The translations under genes were made by a program, and so were the position numbers. From positions 1-48,045 of the forward strand of contig JALHMH010000036.1 of the NCBI GenBank assembly GCA_022844165.1: a stretch of DNA of 48,045 nucleotides. Reading direction: 5' to 3'. Each line of letters opens with the position of its first letter. Within the stretch, counting starts at the first letter, position 1. The notes beneath the pieces are model-generated. The model saw only the letters and a program-made list of their open reading frames with translations, had not been told where the DNA came from and searched no databases. Positions 25,231-32,553 of the stretch are shown one piece after another. The stretch is from Lysobacterales bacterium. Its GTDB lineage: Bacteria; Pseudomonadota; Gammaproteobacteria; Xanthomonadales; SZUA-5.

Positions 25231-26490
25231 ATGTTTGAGACGTTATCCGAGGAAGTGTTGTCGTTGGCGGTCGCTCTGGGCTGCGGGCTGCTGATTGGAA
25301 TCGAACGGGAGCAGCATAAAGCTGACCACGAGGGCCGCCAGGCGGCAGGTGTGCGCACCTTGGCGCTGGTGGCGCTGTCTGGCGCGGTAGCCAGTCTGCT
25401 TGGGCCGATGGCGATTGCCGTGACGGGTGGTTTTATTGCGCTCGTGGCTGTCGTCGGGTACTGGCGAACCCGCGATCACGAACCCGGGTTGACCACCGAA
25501 GTTGCGATCGTTTTGACCTTCCTGATCGGCATGGTGGCCGTACAGTCCCGCGCCCTGGCTGCAGGTGTCGCAGTCGTCGTGACCATCATCTTGCAGAGCA
25601 AGGGCGTTCTGCATCGCTTTTCGCACAAAGTCCTGACCGAGCAGGAGTTGAATGATGGCCTGCTGTTGCTCGCGTCGGCCCTGGTCATTCTGCCAATCCT
25701 GCCCGATGCGCCGATTGGCCCATTCGAAGGCTTGAACCTGAAACGCCTTTGGACGTTGGTGGTGTTGGTCATGGCGATCAACGCGCTGGGTTACGTGGCA
25801 ATGCGCATGGCCGGGCCACGCCTCGGTTTGCCGTTGACCGGGCTGGTGGGTGGATTCGTGTCCAGTTCGGCCACTATCGCCAGCATGGGGCACCGCGCAC
25901 AAGCGGATCCGGCGCTCTTGCGCGCGGCTGCCGCGGGCGGTATGGCATCCAATCTGGCCACGTTGACCATGCTGGTGGCCATCACCATTGTGATTGATCG
26001 AGCCGTTCTGCTCAGTTTGCTGCTGCCACTGGCGCTGTCTTTTGTGGTCGTCGCCGTTGCGTCGGGTTGGCTCGGCTGGCGCGCATGGCGCGCAACGTCG
26101 ATCGCAGCGCAGAGCAACGGTCAATCGCGTCCATTTCACTTCGGCCACGCGCTGAGTTTCGCCGGACTGATTGCCCTGGTGCTGGTGGTTTCGGATCTTT
26201 TGGCCAGCGTCCTGGGCGATATGGGCGCGACCATCGGTGCTGGTGCCGTCGGTTTTGCCGATGCGCACGCGCCTGCCGTGTCGCTCACGGAACTTGCCGC
26301 CCAAGGCCGTATTGATGTCGCGAGCGCGCAATTGGGCATTCTGCTGGCCCTCTCCAGTAATACGCTGACCAAAATCGTGATCGTGCGCAGCATTGGCGGG
26401 CCGCGTTATGCGCGCTACATGCTGCCGGGCCTGCTGCTGATGTTGCTCGCCCTGTGGTTGGGATACGCAGTTTCGCGCTGGCCGTTGTAA
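25231..26490 (+). CDS. MgtC/SapB - DUF4010 family membrane protein
   Basis: A 419-aa polytopic inner-membrane protein. The N-terminal MgtC-like part shows ALGCGLLIGIEREQHK and AAGVRTLALVALSGAVAS, the hallmark of MgtC/SapB proteins. The C-terminal half fits DUF4010, with VGGFVSSSATIASMG and SSNTLTKIVI. About twelve hydrophobic helices are visible. MgtC relatives are tied to magnesium limitation or membrane-potential homeostasis, but no transport substrate is proven for this two-domain class. It is followed without a gap by a small membrane-protein gene (TAATG), so the two are probably co-translated. Confidence 0.88.
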   Translation: MFETLSEEVLSLAVALGCGLLIGIEREQHKADHEGRQAAGVRTLALVALSGAVASLLGPMAIAVTGGFIALVAVVGYWRTRDHEPGLTTEVAIVLTFLIGMVAVQSRALAAGVAVVVTIILQSKGVLHRFSHKVLTEQELNDGLLLLASALVILPILPDAPIGPFEGLNLKRLWTLVVLVMAINALGYVAMRMAGPRLGLPLTGLVGGFVSSSATIASMGHRAQADPALLRAAAAGGMASNLATLTMLVAITIVIDRAVLLSLLLPLALSFVVVAVASGWLGWRAWRATSIAAQSNGQSRPFHFGHALSFAGLIALVLVVSDLLASVLGDMGATIGAGAVGFADAHAPAVSLTELAAQGRIDVASAQLGILLALSSNTLTKIVIVRSIGGPRYARYMLPGLLLMLLALWLGYAVSRWPL

Positions 26491-27020
26491 TGCAAACAGT
26501 GACTGACATCGAACTGCGATTGTCTTCTATCGAGCAACTCTTCGACCGGCTCGATCCCGCCCCGTTCCACGCCAAAGCCCTCGACCGCAATGCCGATGCC
26601 TACATTCAGGAATGCGCCGCCGAATACAGCGGCCATCATCCACTGCGAATCGTCATTTCTGGCCCACACGAACTCGGACAACACCTCGACGACATTCGAC
26701 TCGCCATCCACGAACATTTTGCGCTGGCACACCGCCAGGCGGAAAGGCGCCATCGTCGTCGTCGGCGCATCGGGCGCGTTGCACTGCTCGCGGGGCTCGC
26801 AACGCTGACCATTTCGCTGTTGATACGGCGTCTGGTCACGGATGTCGGCGGCCCGTGGTCGGATATCCTGGCCGAAGGGCTGTTGATATTGGGTTGGGTG
26901 GCGCTCTGGCGTCCGATCGAGACCATCGCCTTCGACTCCTGGGAGAGCCGCGATCAGCGCCGCCTGCTCGCCACGCTGGCGTCGATTCCGGTGGACTTTT
27001 CGGCTGCGATGGGTGCCTGA
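26490..27020 (+). CDS. Small membrane protein, unknown function
   Basis: A 176-aa protein I do not recognise. The first 90 residues are soluble, ending in a very basic stretch (RQAERRHRRRRRIGR). Two hydrophobic helices follow (about 94-112, VALLAGLATLTISLLI, and 122-140, DILAEGLLILGWVALW), then PIETIAFDSWESRDQRR. The start ATG overlaps the stop of the DUF4010 gene by one base (TAATG), which supports both the start and joint function. A role as partner or regulator of the upstream membrane protein is a guess. Confidence 0.75.
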   Translation: MQTVTDIELRLSSIEQLFDRLDPAPFHAKALDRNADAYIQECAAEYSGHHPLRIVISGPHELGQHLDDIRLAIHEHFALAHRQAERRHRRRRRIGRVALLAGLATLTISLLIRRLVTDVGGPWSDILAEGLLILGWVALWRPIETIAFDSWESRDQRRLLATLASIPVDFSAAMGA

Positions 27021-27212
27021 GGCGCGCGATCCCACTATGGTTCGATTCAGGCGGCTACTCAGCTGCCGGCTATACCCGATCTCAAAACCCAATTCGTTGA
27101 CATTGAGCCGGAAATTGACCACCGAAAGTGAAGTTTCTTAGCAATTTGGCTTGCTTTCGGCTGGATGTTTTGGCAGCGTGAAGCTCCACACGGCGCGGCA
27201 GGGGAATTGTGC

Positions 27213-27797
27213 GTGGCGGGCGAAAAGGGCGGGCTGGCCGAGTTGTTGTGTGGCCTCGTTGGCCGGATCTCCCGTGGCGAGGCGAGCGCCGAGCAGGAGT
27301 TTATGGCGCGCTATCGAGTCACCGCCTGCGCCATTGCCGCGCGGCACTGCCGGCCGAACGAGCCGCAGCTCGATGACATTGTGCAAGACGTGTTGACGGC
27401 CGTGCTCGCCAAACTGCGCGCGGGCGCCATCCACGATCCCATCGCCCTGCCGCACTACTTGCAGCAAAGCCTCAAACATGCGTGCCTGGCGCACTACCAG
27501 AGTGTTGAGAAGGCGCGCGAACGGCACAGCGACACGCCCGTCGAATCCGTGCCGCAAACGCATAACGATCCGGTCGATCTGATGGAACACCGCCAACGCA
27601 AAGCCATCGCGCGGGCCTTGGTGGAGGCACTGCCGCAGCCGCGAGATCGCGAAGTCCTGAGGCGCTTCTACATTCTCGAAGAGTCGCGCGAGACCATTTG
27701 TCGAACCCTTCAAATCGACGAGCCACACTTTCGCAAAATCATGTCTCGCGCCCGCACACGGTTGCGTGAACTCGCAGACGAAAGGGGAATGTTGTGA
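27213..27797 (+). CDS. ECF-type RNA polymerase sigma factor
   Basis: A 194-aa group 4 sigma factor. Region 2 is visible in FMARYRVTACAIAARHC followed by QLDDIVQDVLTAVLAKL (the core-binding DxxQD-like helix). Region 4 with the -35-binding HTH is ALPQPRDREVLRRFYILEES then RETICRTLQIDEPHFRKIM. The GTG at 27213 is chosen because GGGGAA (27201-27206) lies six bases upstream; an ATG at 27165 in the same frame would add 16 residues and has no good ribosome-binding site. It heads a run of five genes (sigma, anti-sigma-like, trypsin-like protease, unknown, TPR-CHAT), so it is likely controlled by the next gene product and may transcribe its own operon. Confidence 0.88.
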   Translation: MAGEKGGLAELLCGLVGRISRGEASAEQEFMARYRVTACAIAARHCRPNEPQLDDIVQDVLTAVLAKLRAGAIHDPIALPHYLQQSLKHACLAHYQSVEKARERHSDTPVESVPQTHNDPVDLMEHRQRKAIARALVEALPQPRDREVLRRFYILEESRETICRTLQIDEPHFRKIMSRARTRLRELADERGML

Positions 27798-27978
27798 GTC
27801 GCCTCGTTCGCAATCCTTGCGCGCTGCCACCCACCAGCGAACGGACCGGTCACGTCACCTGCCAGGCGCTCCTGGAACAAAATCCGTTCAAATTGTCACA
27901 ATCAGCGCTGCGACAACCCAACCGTTGTCCTCTCCTTTATCCGCATAGGGGAAACAACATCACGACCGGACCAATCCC

Positions 27979-28560
27979 GTGAGCGAGTTCCGCCCCACCA
28001 CCGAAGACATGGCACCTTGGCTGGAGCAAGCCTGGATGGAACGCTACCTCAATCGCGAACTGGACGAAGCCGAAAGCGATTGGTTTGAGGCGTATTTGTT
28101 GGATCGGCCGGGGTTGGTTGATCAAGTCAAATCTGAGACCAAGATTTCTGCCGCTACAAATGAGCGCGTCGTTCATGACAGACGAAATACTTGGCTGCCA
28201 TTAGCGATGTCTGCAGTTGCGGTCTTGGCATTATCGGGCGCGTACTTTAAGTTCACCGCGCAGGAGCCGAGTTGGGACGTACCGGAGGTATTGCGCATTG
28301 AAGGCGTAAGGGGTCTTGATGTCCACAGGTTGCCTTTACTCCCGAATTCCACGAGAGGCGATAGTCCGGTACTGTTTGAAATTATCGGTCCACAGAATGC
28401 ACGGACTATGTATTTGAGCCTCGTGCATACGGACAAAACGACCACGCGACTAGGGCCGGTGGCATCGAATGACGGCGTTTTTTTTGTCCTTGTGAGTCGT
28501 GAGAGTCTGAGTGGCGTATTGAGGATCAACTCGGAGTTTTCCAGGGGGGGCAATGATTGA
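27979..28560 (+). CDS. Single-TM anti-sigma-like protein
   Basis: A 193-aa protein with a GTG start. Residues 19-50 (MERYLNRELDEAESDWFEAY) follow the sequence pattern of anti-sigma domains (ERYL-x-x-EL-x-x-x-E-x-x-x-FE) but lack the zinc-binding Cys/His of ZAS proteins. A single transmembrane helix spans 72-92 (WLPLAMSAVAVLALSGAYF). About 100 residues follow on the far side, predicted beta-rich, with no known domain. Its place directly after an ECF sigma gene, and this topology, suggest that it holds the sigma factor at the membrane. The 181-bp gap to the sigma gene has no convincing gene. Base composition turns AT-richer part-way through this gene. The family is not recognised outright. Confidence 0.7.
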   Translation: MSEFRPTTEDMAPWLEQAWMERYLNRELDEAESDWFEAYLLDRPGLVDQVKSETKISAATNERVVHDRRNTWLPLAMSAVAVLALSGAYFKFTAQEPSWDVPEVLRIEGVRGLDVHRLPLLPNSTRGDSPVLFEIIGPQNARTMYLSLVHTDKTTTRLGPVASNDGVFFVLVSRESLSGVLRINSEFSRGGND

Positions 28561-29095
28561 GGTCGTCTGTAAAGTTATCAAATGCGATTTCTGCGTAGGG
28601 AGTGGTGTTCTGATTTCTCCCAAGCATGTACTGACGTGTGCGCACGTCGTTTCGAATGACTTAACAATTCAATTGAGTGATGGGACTAGCCATCAAGGCA
28701 AGCTTAAGGCGCAGCTGGGTACGCCGCCGATAGTCATTAATGAGAACCTTTGTTCAGAGGTACTCGCAATCATAGAGATCGAAAAAGGCGTTGGTCGCCA
28801 AGCATTTCCCAAAATTTCTAGTGAAATGCCAAATACTGGCGCGGTCGCAGAGCTGCGTGCGTTCAGAAGCGACGGCCGAAGTTTCAGTTCGCAATACGAA
28901 GCTATCGCAATGGGCGAAAGATGCATTCTTTGGGCGGGGCCTCAGACCATGGATGGCCTAAGTGGTGGTGGATACTTTCTCGACGATGAACTTCTGGCGA
29001 TCCATGTCGGATGGGGATATGACCAAGGGCAAGGGCGAACTGCATCTCTTGCCGTTTCTTCTGCGGTTGATTGGATCCGAAATAAAATCAGATAG
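28553..29095 (+). CDS. Trypsin-like serine protease domain protein
   Basis: A 180-aa single-domain protease of the chymotrypsin/HtrA fold. His31 lies in VLTCAHVVS and Ser137 in MDGLSGGGYF. The position that normally holds the catalytic Asp (D-x-A-x-L/I) reads SEVLAIIEI, so Glu69 may stand in for Asp. There is no signal peptide and no PDZ domain, so it would act in the cytosol. The start ATG overlaps the end of the anti-sigma-like gene by 8 bp, following AGGGGGG. Short trypsin-like peptidases of this sort occur next to CHAT, caspase and STAND proteins in bacterial conflict systems. Possible substrates are the neighbouring anti-sigma or CHAT protein. Confidence 0.8.
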   Translation: MIEVVCKVIKCDFCVGSGVLISPKHVLTCAHVVSNDLTIQLSDGTSHQGKLKAQLGTPPIVINENLCSEVLAIIEIEKGVGRQAFPKISSEMPNTGAVAELRAFRSDGRSFSSQYEAIAMGERCILWAGPQTMDGLSGGGYFLDDELLAIHVGWGYDQGQGRTASLAVSSAVDWIRNKIR

Positions 29096-29105
29096 GAGGT
29101 TGGTT

Positions 29106-29648
29106 GTGGGCGATTTCTTCCGCGGGAGTTTGAAATGTCTTTTTTTGAAGAGCGCGTGTGATTTGTTGCCACCTAATAACCGTGGCTGGGAGCTTGTGGC
29201 AGTTAAGGGCGGTAGCGTTCTGAAAGCTGGGGATGATGTCTGTTTCGCACCGAGTTCAAACGCAACGGCCTATGTTTCGATTATGAGGCCACAGGTGCCG
29301 CCGCAGCCACCGCAGCAGATTCTCATCTCTATGAACGTAGCGCTAGGCATGCCGGCTGGTCAGCAAGAATTTCATTGGCTTGAAGGAACGGATGGCAAAT
29401 ATCGGATATTTCTATATCGCTTGGTGTCGGATGAAGCCAGTAAACGTGCGCAATTGCATATCGAGATATTCGACGTTAAAGGCAGTCACGTAAACGACTA
29501 CCCGACGTCTGGCGGGATTACGTATCCACCCAAGTCGGACGCGCAGGCGTTTTTTGCAGCGCGCCTGAAGTCGCCGCCTGGGGAACCCGTCTTGGCTGGC
29601 CAGCCAAACCAGGATGACGAAGGCACTGGCCAGGAGCCCTTTCCCTGA
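29106..29648 (+). CDS. Unknown protein between the protease and the CHAT gene
   Basis: A 180-aa protein, not recognised. The GTG at 29106 lies six bases after a perfect AGGAGG (29094-29099); the TTG at 29100 in frame is too close to it. The middle region (SVLKAGDDVCFAPSSNATAY, then VSIMRP) is loosely like DUF4384-type beta domains, which often accompany caspase/CHAT proteases, but this is weak. A PPQPPQQ linker separates it from a second beta-rich part (FHWLEGTDGKYRIFLYRLVS). The C-terminus is Pro/Gly/Gln-rich (PPGEPVLAGQPNQDDEGTGQ). No membrane helix or signal peptide is seen. Its stop overlaps the putative CTG start of the CHAT gene. Confidence 0.65.
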   Translation: MGDFFRGSLKCLFLKSACDLLPPNNRGWELVAVKGGSVLKAGDDVCFAPSSNATAYVSIMRPQVPPQPPQQILISMNVALGMPAGQQEFHWLEGTDGKYRIFLYRLVSDEASKRAQLHIEIFDVKGSHVNDYPTSGGITYPPKSDAQAFFAARLKSPPGEPVLAGQPNQDDEGTGQEPFP

Positions 29649-32494
29649 TATTTCTCTCGTTTTGGGCGCACTTCGCTGGCGCTGCATTGGCCAGCGAAGT
29701 GCGGTTGAACTGTGGCGATCAAGTTTTGATCGCCGTTTCGCAGCGCGCGATTGTTCAAGCCGATGGTTGGCTTCGGATTCGCGAAACAGGCGTTGATGTG
29801 GGTTGGGGTCATCCGGTCCGGGAGATCAGCGGGCGCCCGCCGAGACTCTCTGAGGTATCGCGCGCGGTCAGCGCTGGTGATGAAACGCCAATCGTCGGTA
29901 AGTCGGGCTTGGCGATTGTGGAGTTGCATTGCGGCACGCATTCGCCATACCTGCAATGCTGGAACCAGGTTCGCACCGCCGCGGATGCAGCCAATGGTCG
30001 AGAACTCGAACGGCTCACCGCTGAGCACGGCACTTGCGGTGCCCTGGCGGAACACGAGCTGGCATTTCTGGTGGCGCGATCGGGTGAGCACGTCCGCGCG
30101 CATGCCATTTATGCTCGACTGGTGACGCGGTGGCAGCAGTTGGGCGAGTTGGATCGTGCTGCCGCCGCAGCGCTCGGACAAACGGAGCAATCGGCGAACG
30201 CTGGGAATTTTTTGCAGGCGCGAGACGAGTCGTTCGTTGCCGAACGAATGAATCTGGCGGTTGGTTTGGATGCATTTGCGCGTCGGGCAAGGGTCACACG
30301 TGCCACGGCATTGGCAAACTCCGGCCAACGAGCGGCCGCGAAGCGGGTTACACTGGCGTTGATCTCCGAATACGAACAGATCGGCGAGTGCAACGAAGCG
30401 GTCAATCTTGGGATCAATGCAGCTCAGATTGCAAACCTTGAGGGCGATATTGTTGGTCTGGATAGCTGGATCGATCGCCTTGCCAGTGCCGATCACTGCC
30501 AGTTGACGCCTGTGGTTCAGAACCGACTGGCTTTAGTACGTGCGCGCGCCGCGACGATACGCGGGGAGTTTGCGCAAGCGATACGAATCTACTCGGATAC
30601 CGTTGCACTCGAGGCCAACGCTGTTCAGCGTTCGCAAATCTACCGCGCCCTCGCGGAACTCTATCGGCAGTTGGGTATGCACACCGAAGCGTACTCTTAC
30701 ATCGCCAGGTCGCTGCGCGAGATCCCGTCCTCAGAGGCTCCTCATCGTGTCGCATGGTCGCTGATGGTGTTGGCATCGATTGACCATGACACTGGGCGTG
30801 GCGAGTCTTCCGCGCAATGGCTCCGGTCTGCCAATCAGATATTCACTTCACTCGGTCTCGATGACGAATCGGCGCTGTCCCGCATGTGGTTGGCGCAAGT
30901 CGAGTTGCTGAGTGGGGGAACAGAATCGGCGCGTGCTCTACTCGACCATCAATCGGGAACACGCAACCGCGTACGAGCCTGTCTACTTGAAGCCGAAATT
31001 CTTCGGGTCGAAGGCAATCTCGCGGCGGCTCGAACCACGCTTGCCTCGCACAAATGCGTACCTTTGGCGCTGGACGATATCTTGATGCATGCGGCGACGT
31101 TATCGCAGTCAGTGTCCATCGAGGCAGAGGCCAATGCGGCAACGCTCGCCGCAGCACGTCGTATCGAATCGCTGGTGGCAGGCGCGCATCCTGCGCTTCA
31201 GTTTGCGGCTCTGAGGCGTGCTGCGACGCTGCGCGATGCGGCCACGGCGCGGCCTCTTGGTCGCGCCGAAAACCTTGCCAATCTCATTCTGGCCACCCAT
31301 CCGTATCGTCAATCTCATGGACCGCGTTCGGCGGAGGCGGTTTCCCCAGCATTCGGCTTATGGCTGCTCAACGATGTTGTCAGTCCGGCCGCTAAGGAAA
31401 ACAGTGACCGTGCGGTATTGAAGGCGCTGGGCCAGGAGAATCAAGGCGATTCGACGCCAATTGAAATTTCCGATGTTCGGCGATCTCTTGGTGAGCGAGA
31501 GTGGATGCTGATGATTTCTTTGGGTGATCGACAAAGTGCAGCCATCTGGATGTCGAGAAACGAGCTGCTGCTTTCACCTCTGCCAGGTCGCAGCGTACTC
31601 GTCGGCCAGGTAGAGAACCTCCACTCGGCGTTGTTACGGCGGCAGGGTGCCGAACTCGACGTCGCCATTGAGCGTCTGTCTTCGACTCTGATGAGCACCG
31701 CACCAGCTCTTCGCGAACGGCTGCTCATCCTGGCAGATGATCGGCTGGGTTTGATCCCGTGGTCCGTGCTGGAGGCTGACGGTAAGCCACTCATCGAAAA
31801 AACATCTATCAGTTGGATATCTAGTCTGACGGTTCAGACATCACCTCACCCCCTGATTGACGCCGCTACAGCCATTGTTGCCTCCAATGTTGGGCCGGGC
31901 GCCAGCAACAGGCTTGCACCGCTCTATAGCGCGGTTCACGAAACCGATCTCTTGTCGTTGTCGTTGCCCAGGCTCAAGTTGGAGGCCCTCACTGCGTCTA
32001 AGGCGACGCCAGAAGCGCTGCAACGAGCGTTGATGAGCTCGGGTCGATTGGTACACGTTGCAGCCCACGGGTACTCAAGTCCTCAGGAAATGGGCTACGC
32101 AGGCCTGTGGCTTGCGCCGGACGCGATCGGTGGAGAACCACAATTTATGTCATGGATGGATGTTGCAACATCGCCGCTCAACGCGAGTTTGGCTGTGCTC
32201 AACGCATGTCAGCTTGCGGCAGGATCGACGACGGTCAGCACGCCGAGTTTCGCGCTCGCGGTATCGACAGCTGGCGTGCAAAATGTCATCGCTGCCGCCT
32301 GGCCAGTGAGCGATGCAGCGACCAACGTCTGGGTGCCTGCGTTCTACCATGCGCTTGATCTGAACGATCCGTCCAGCAGTGCTGAAGCGCTGCGCCATGC
32401 GCAGCTTGCCTTGCGAAACTCCCGGTACTTTCGTCATCCCTACTATTGGGCATCGCTGGCGCACTATCGACAGTTGGGAATCAAACCGCCTTAG
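29645..32494 (+). CDS. TPR-CHAT protease, probably exported
   Basis: About 949 aa. The CHAT caspase-like peptidase domain (C-terminal about 300 aa) retains both catalytic residues: His808 in VHVAAHGYSS and Cys855 in AVLNACQLAAG, numbered from the proposed start. The central 450 residues are helical repeats of TPR type (AHAIYARLVTRWQQLGELDR, RSQIYRALAELYRQLGMHTE). There is no in-frame ATG near the N-terminus. A CTG at 29645 overlaps the previous stop (CTGA), lies eight bases after AGGAG, and would give the signal-peptide-like LIFLSFWAHFAGAALA-S. TTG at 29687 is the conservative alternative. With the sigma and anti-sigma-like genes upstream, it may cut the anti-sigma protein or another target. 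Confidence 0.85.
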   Translation: MIFLSFWAHFAGAALASEVRLNCGDQVLIAVSQRAIVQADGWLRIRETGVDVGWGHPVREISGRPPRLSEVSRAVSAGDETPIVGKSGLAIVELHCGTHSPYLQCWNQVRTAADAANGRELERLTAEHGTCGALAEHELAFLVARSGEHVRAHAIYARLVTRWQQLGELDRAAAAALGQTEQSANAGNFLQARDESFVAERMNLAVGLDAFARRARVTRATALANSGQRAAAKRVTLALISEYEQIGECNEAVNLGINAAQIANLEGDIVGLDSWIDRLASADHCQLTPVVQNRLALVRARAATIRGEFAQAIRIYSDTVALEANAVQRSQIYRALAELYRQLGMHTEAYSYIARSLREIPSSEAPHRVAWSLMVLASIDHDTGRGESSAQWLRSANQIFTSLGLDDESALSRMWLAQVELLSGGTESARALLDHQSGTRNRVRACLLEAEILRVEGNLAAARTTLASHKCVPLALDDILMHAATLSQSVSIEAEANAATLAAARRIESLVAGAHPALQFAALRRAATLRDAATARPLGRAENLANLILATHPYRQSHGPRSAEAVSPAFGLWLLNDVVSPAAKENSDRAVLKALGQENQGDSTPIEISDVRRSLGEREWMLMISLGDRQSAAIWMSRNELLLSPLPGRSVLVGQVENLHSALLRRQGAELDVAIERLSSTLMSTAPALRERLLILADDRLGLIPWSVLEADGKPLIEKTSISWISSLTVQTSPHPLIDAATAIVASNVGPGASNRLAPLYSAVHETDLLSLSLPRLKLEALTASKATPEALQRALMSSGRLVHVAAHGYSSPQEMGYAGLWLAPDAIGGEPQFMSWMDVATSPLNASLAVLNACQLAAGSTTVSTPSFALAVSTAGVQNVIAAAWPVSDAATNVWVPAFYHALDLNDPSSSAEALRHAQLALRNSRYFRHPYYWASLAHYRQLGIKPP

Positions 32495-32510
32495 CCACTT
32501 TGCAGAAGTT

Positions 32511-32542
32511 CCCTCCCGCAGCGCAAGCTCGCCGCGGGAGGG
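32511..32542. terminator. Bidirectional hairpin between convergent genes
   Basis: A perfect 9-bp stem CCCTCCCGC (32511-32519) / GCGGGAGGG (32534-32542) fills the 59-bp gap between the 3' ends of the CHAT gene and the peroxidase gene. It is G/C-rich and followed by TTGCT, and would serve both strands. Confidence 0.6.
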
Positions 32543-32553
32543 TTGCTCTGGCC

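Noticed and set aside
27097..27125. TTGACA upstream of the sigma operon as a housekeeping promoter
   Set aside because: The -35 box is perfect, but no acceptable -10 box lies 16-19 bp downstream; left as unsupported.
27794..27982. 62-residue frame between the sigma and anti-sigma-like genes
   Set aside because: GTG overlapping the sigma stop is tempting, but the product has no hydrophobic, helical or motif structure and no good ribosome-binding site.
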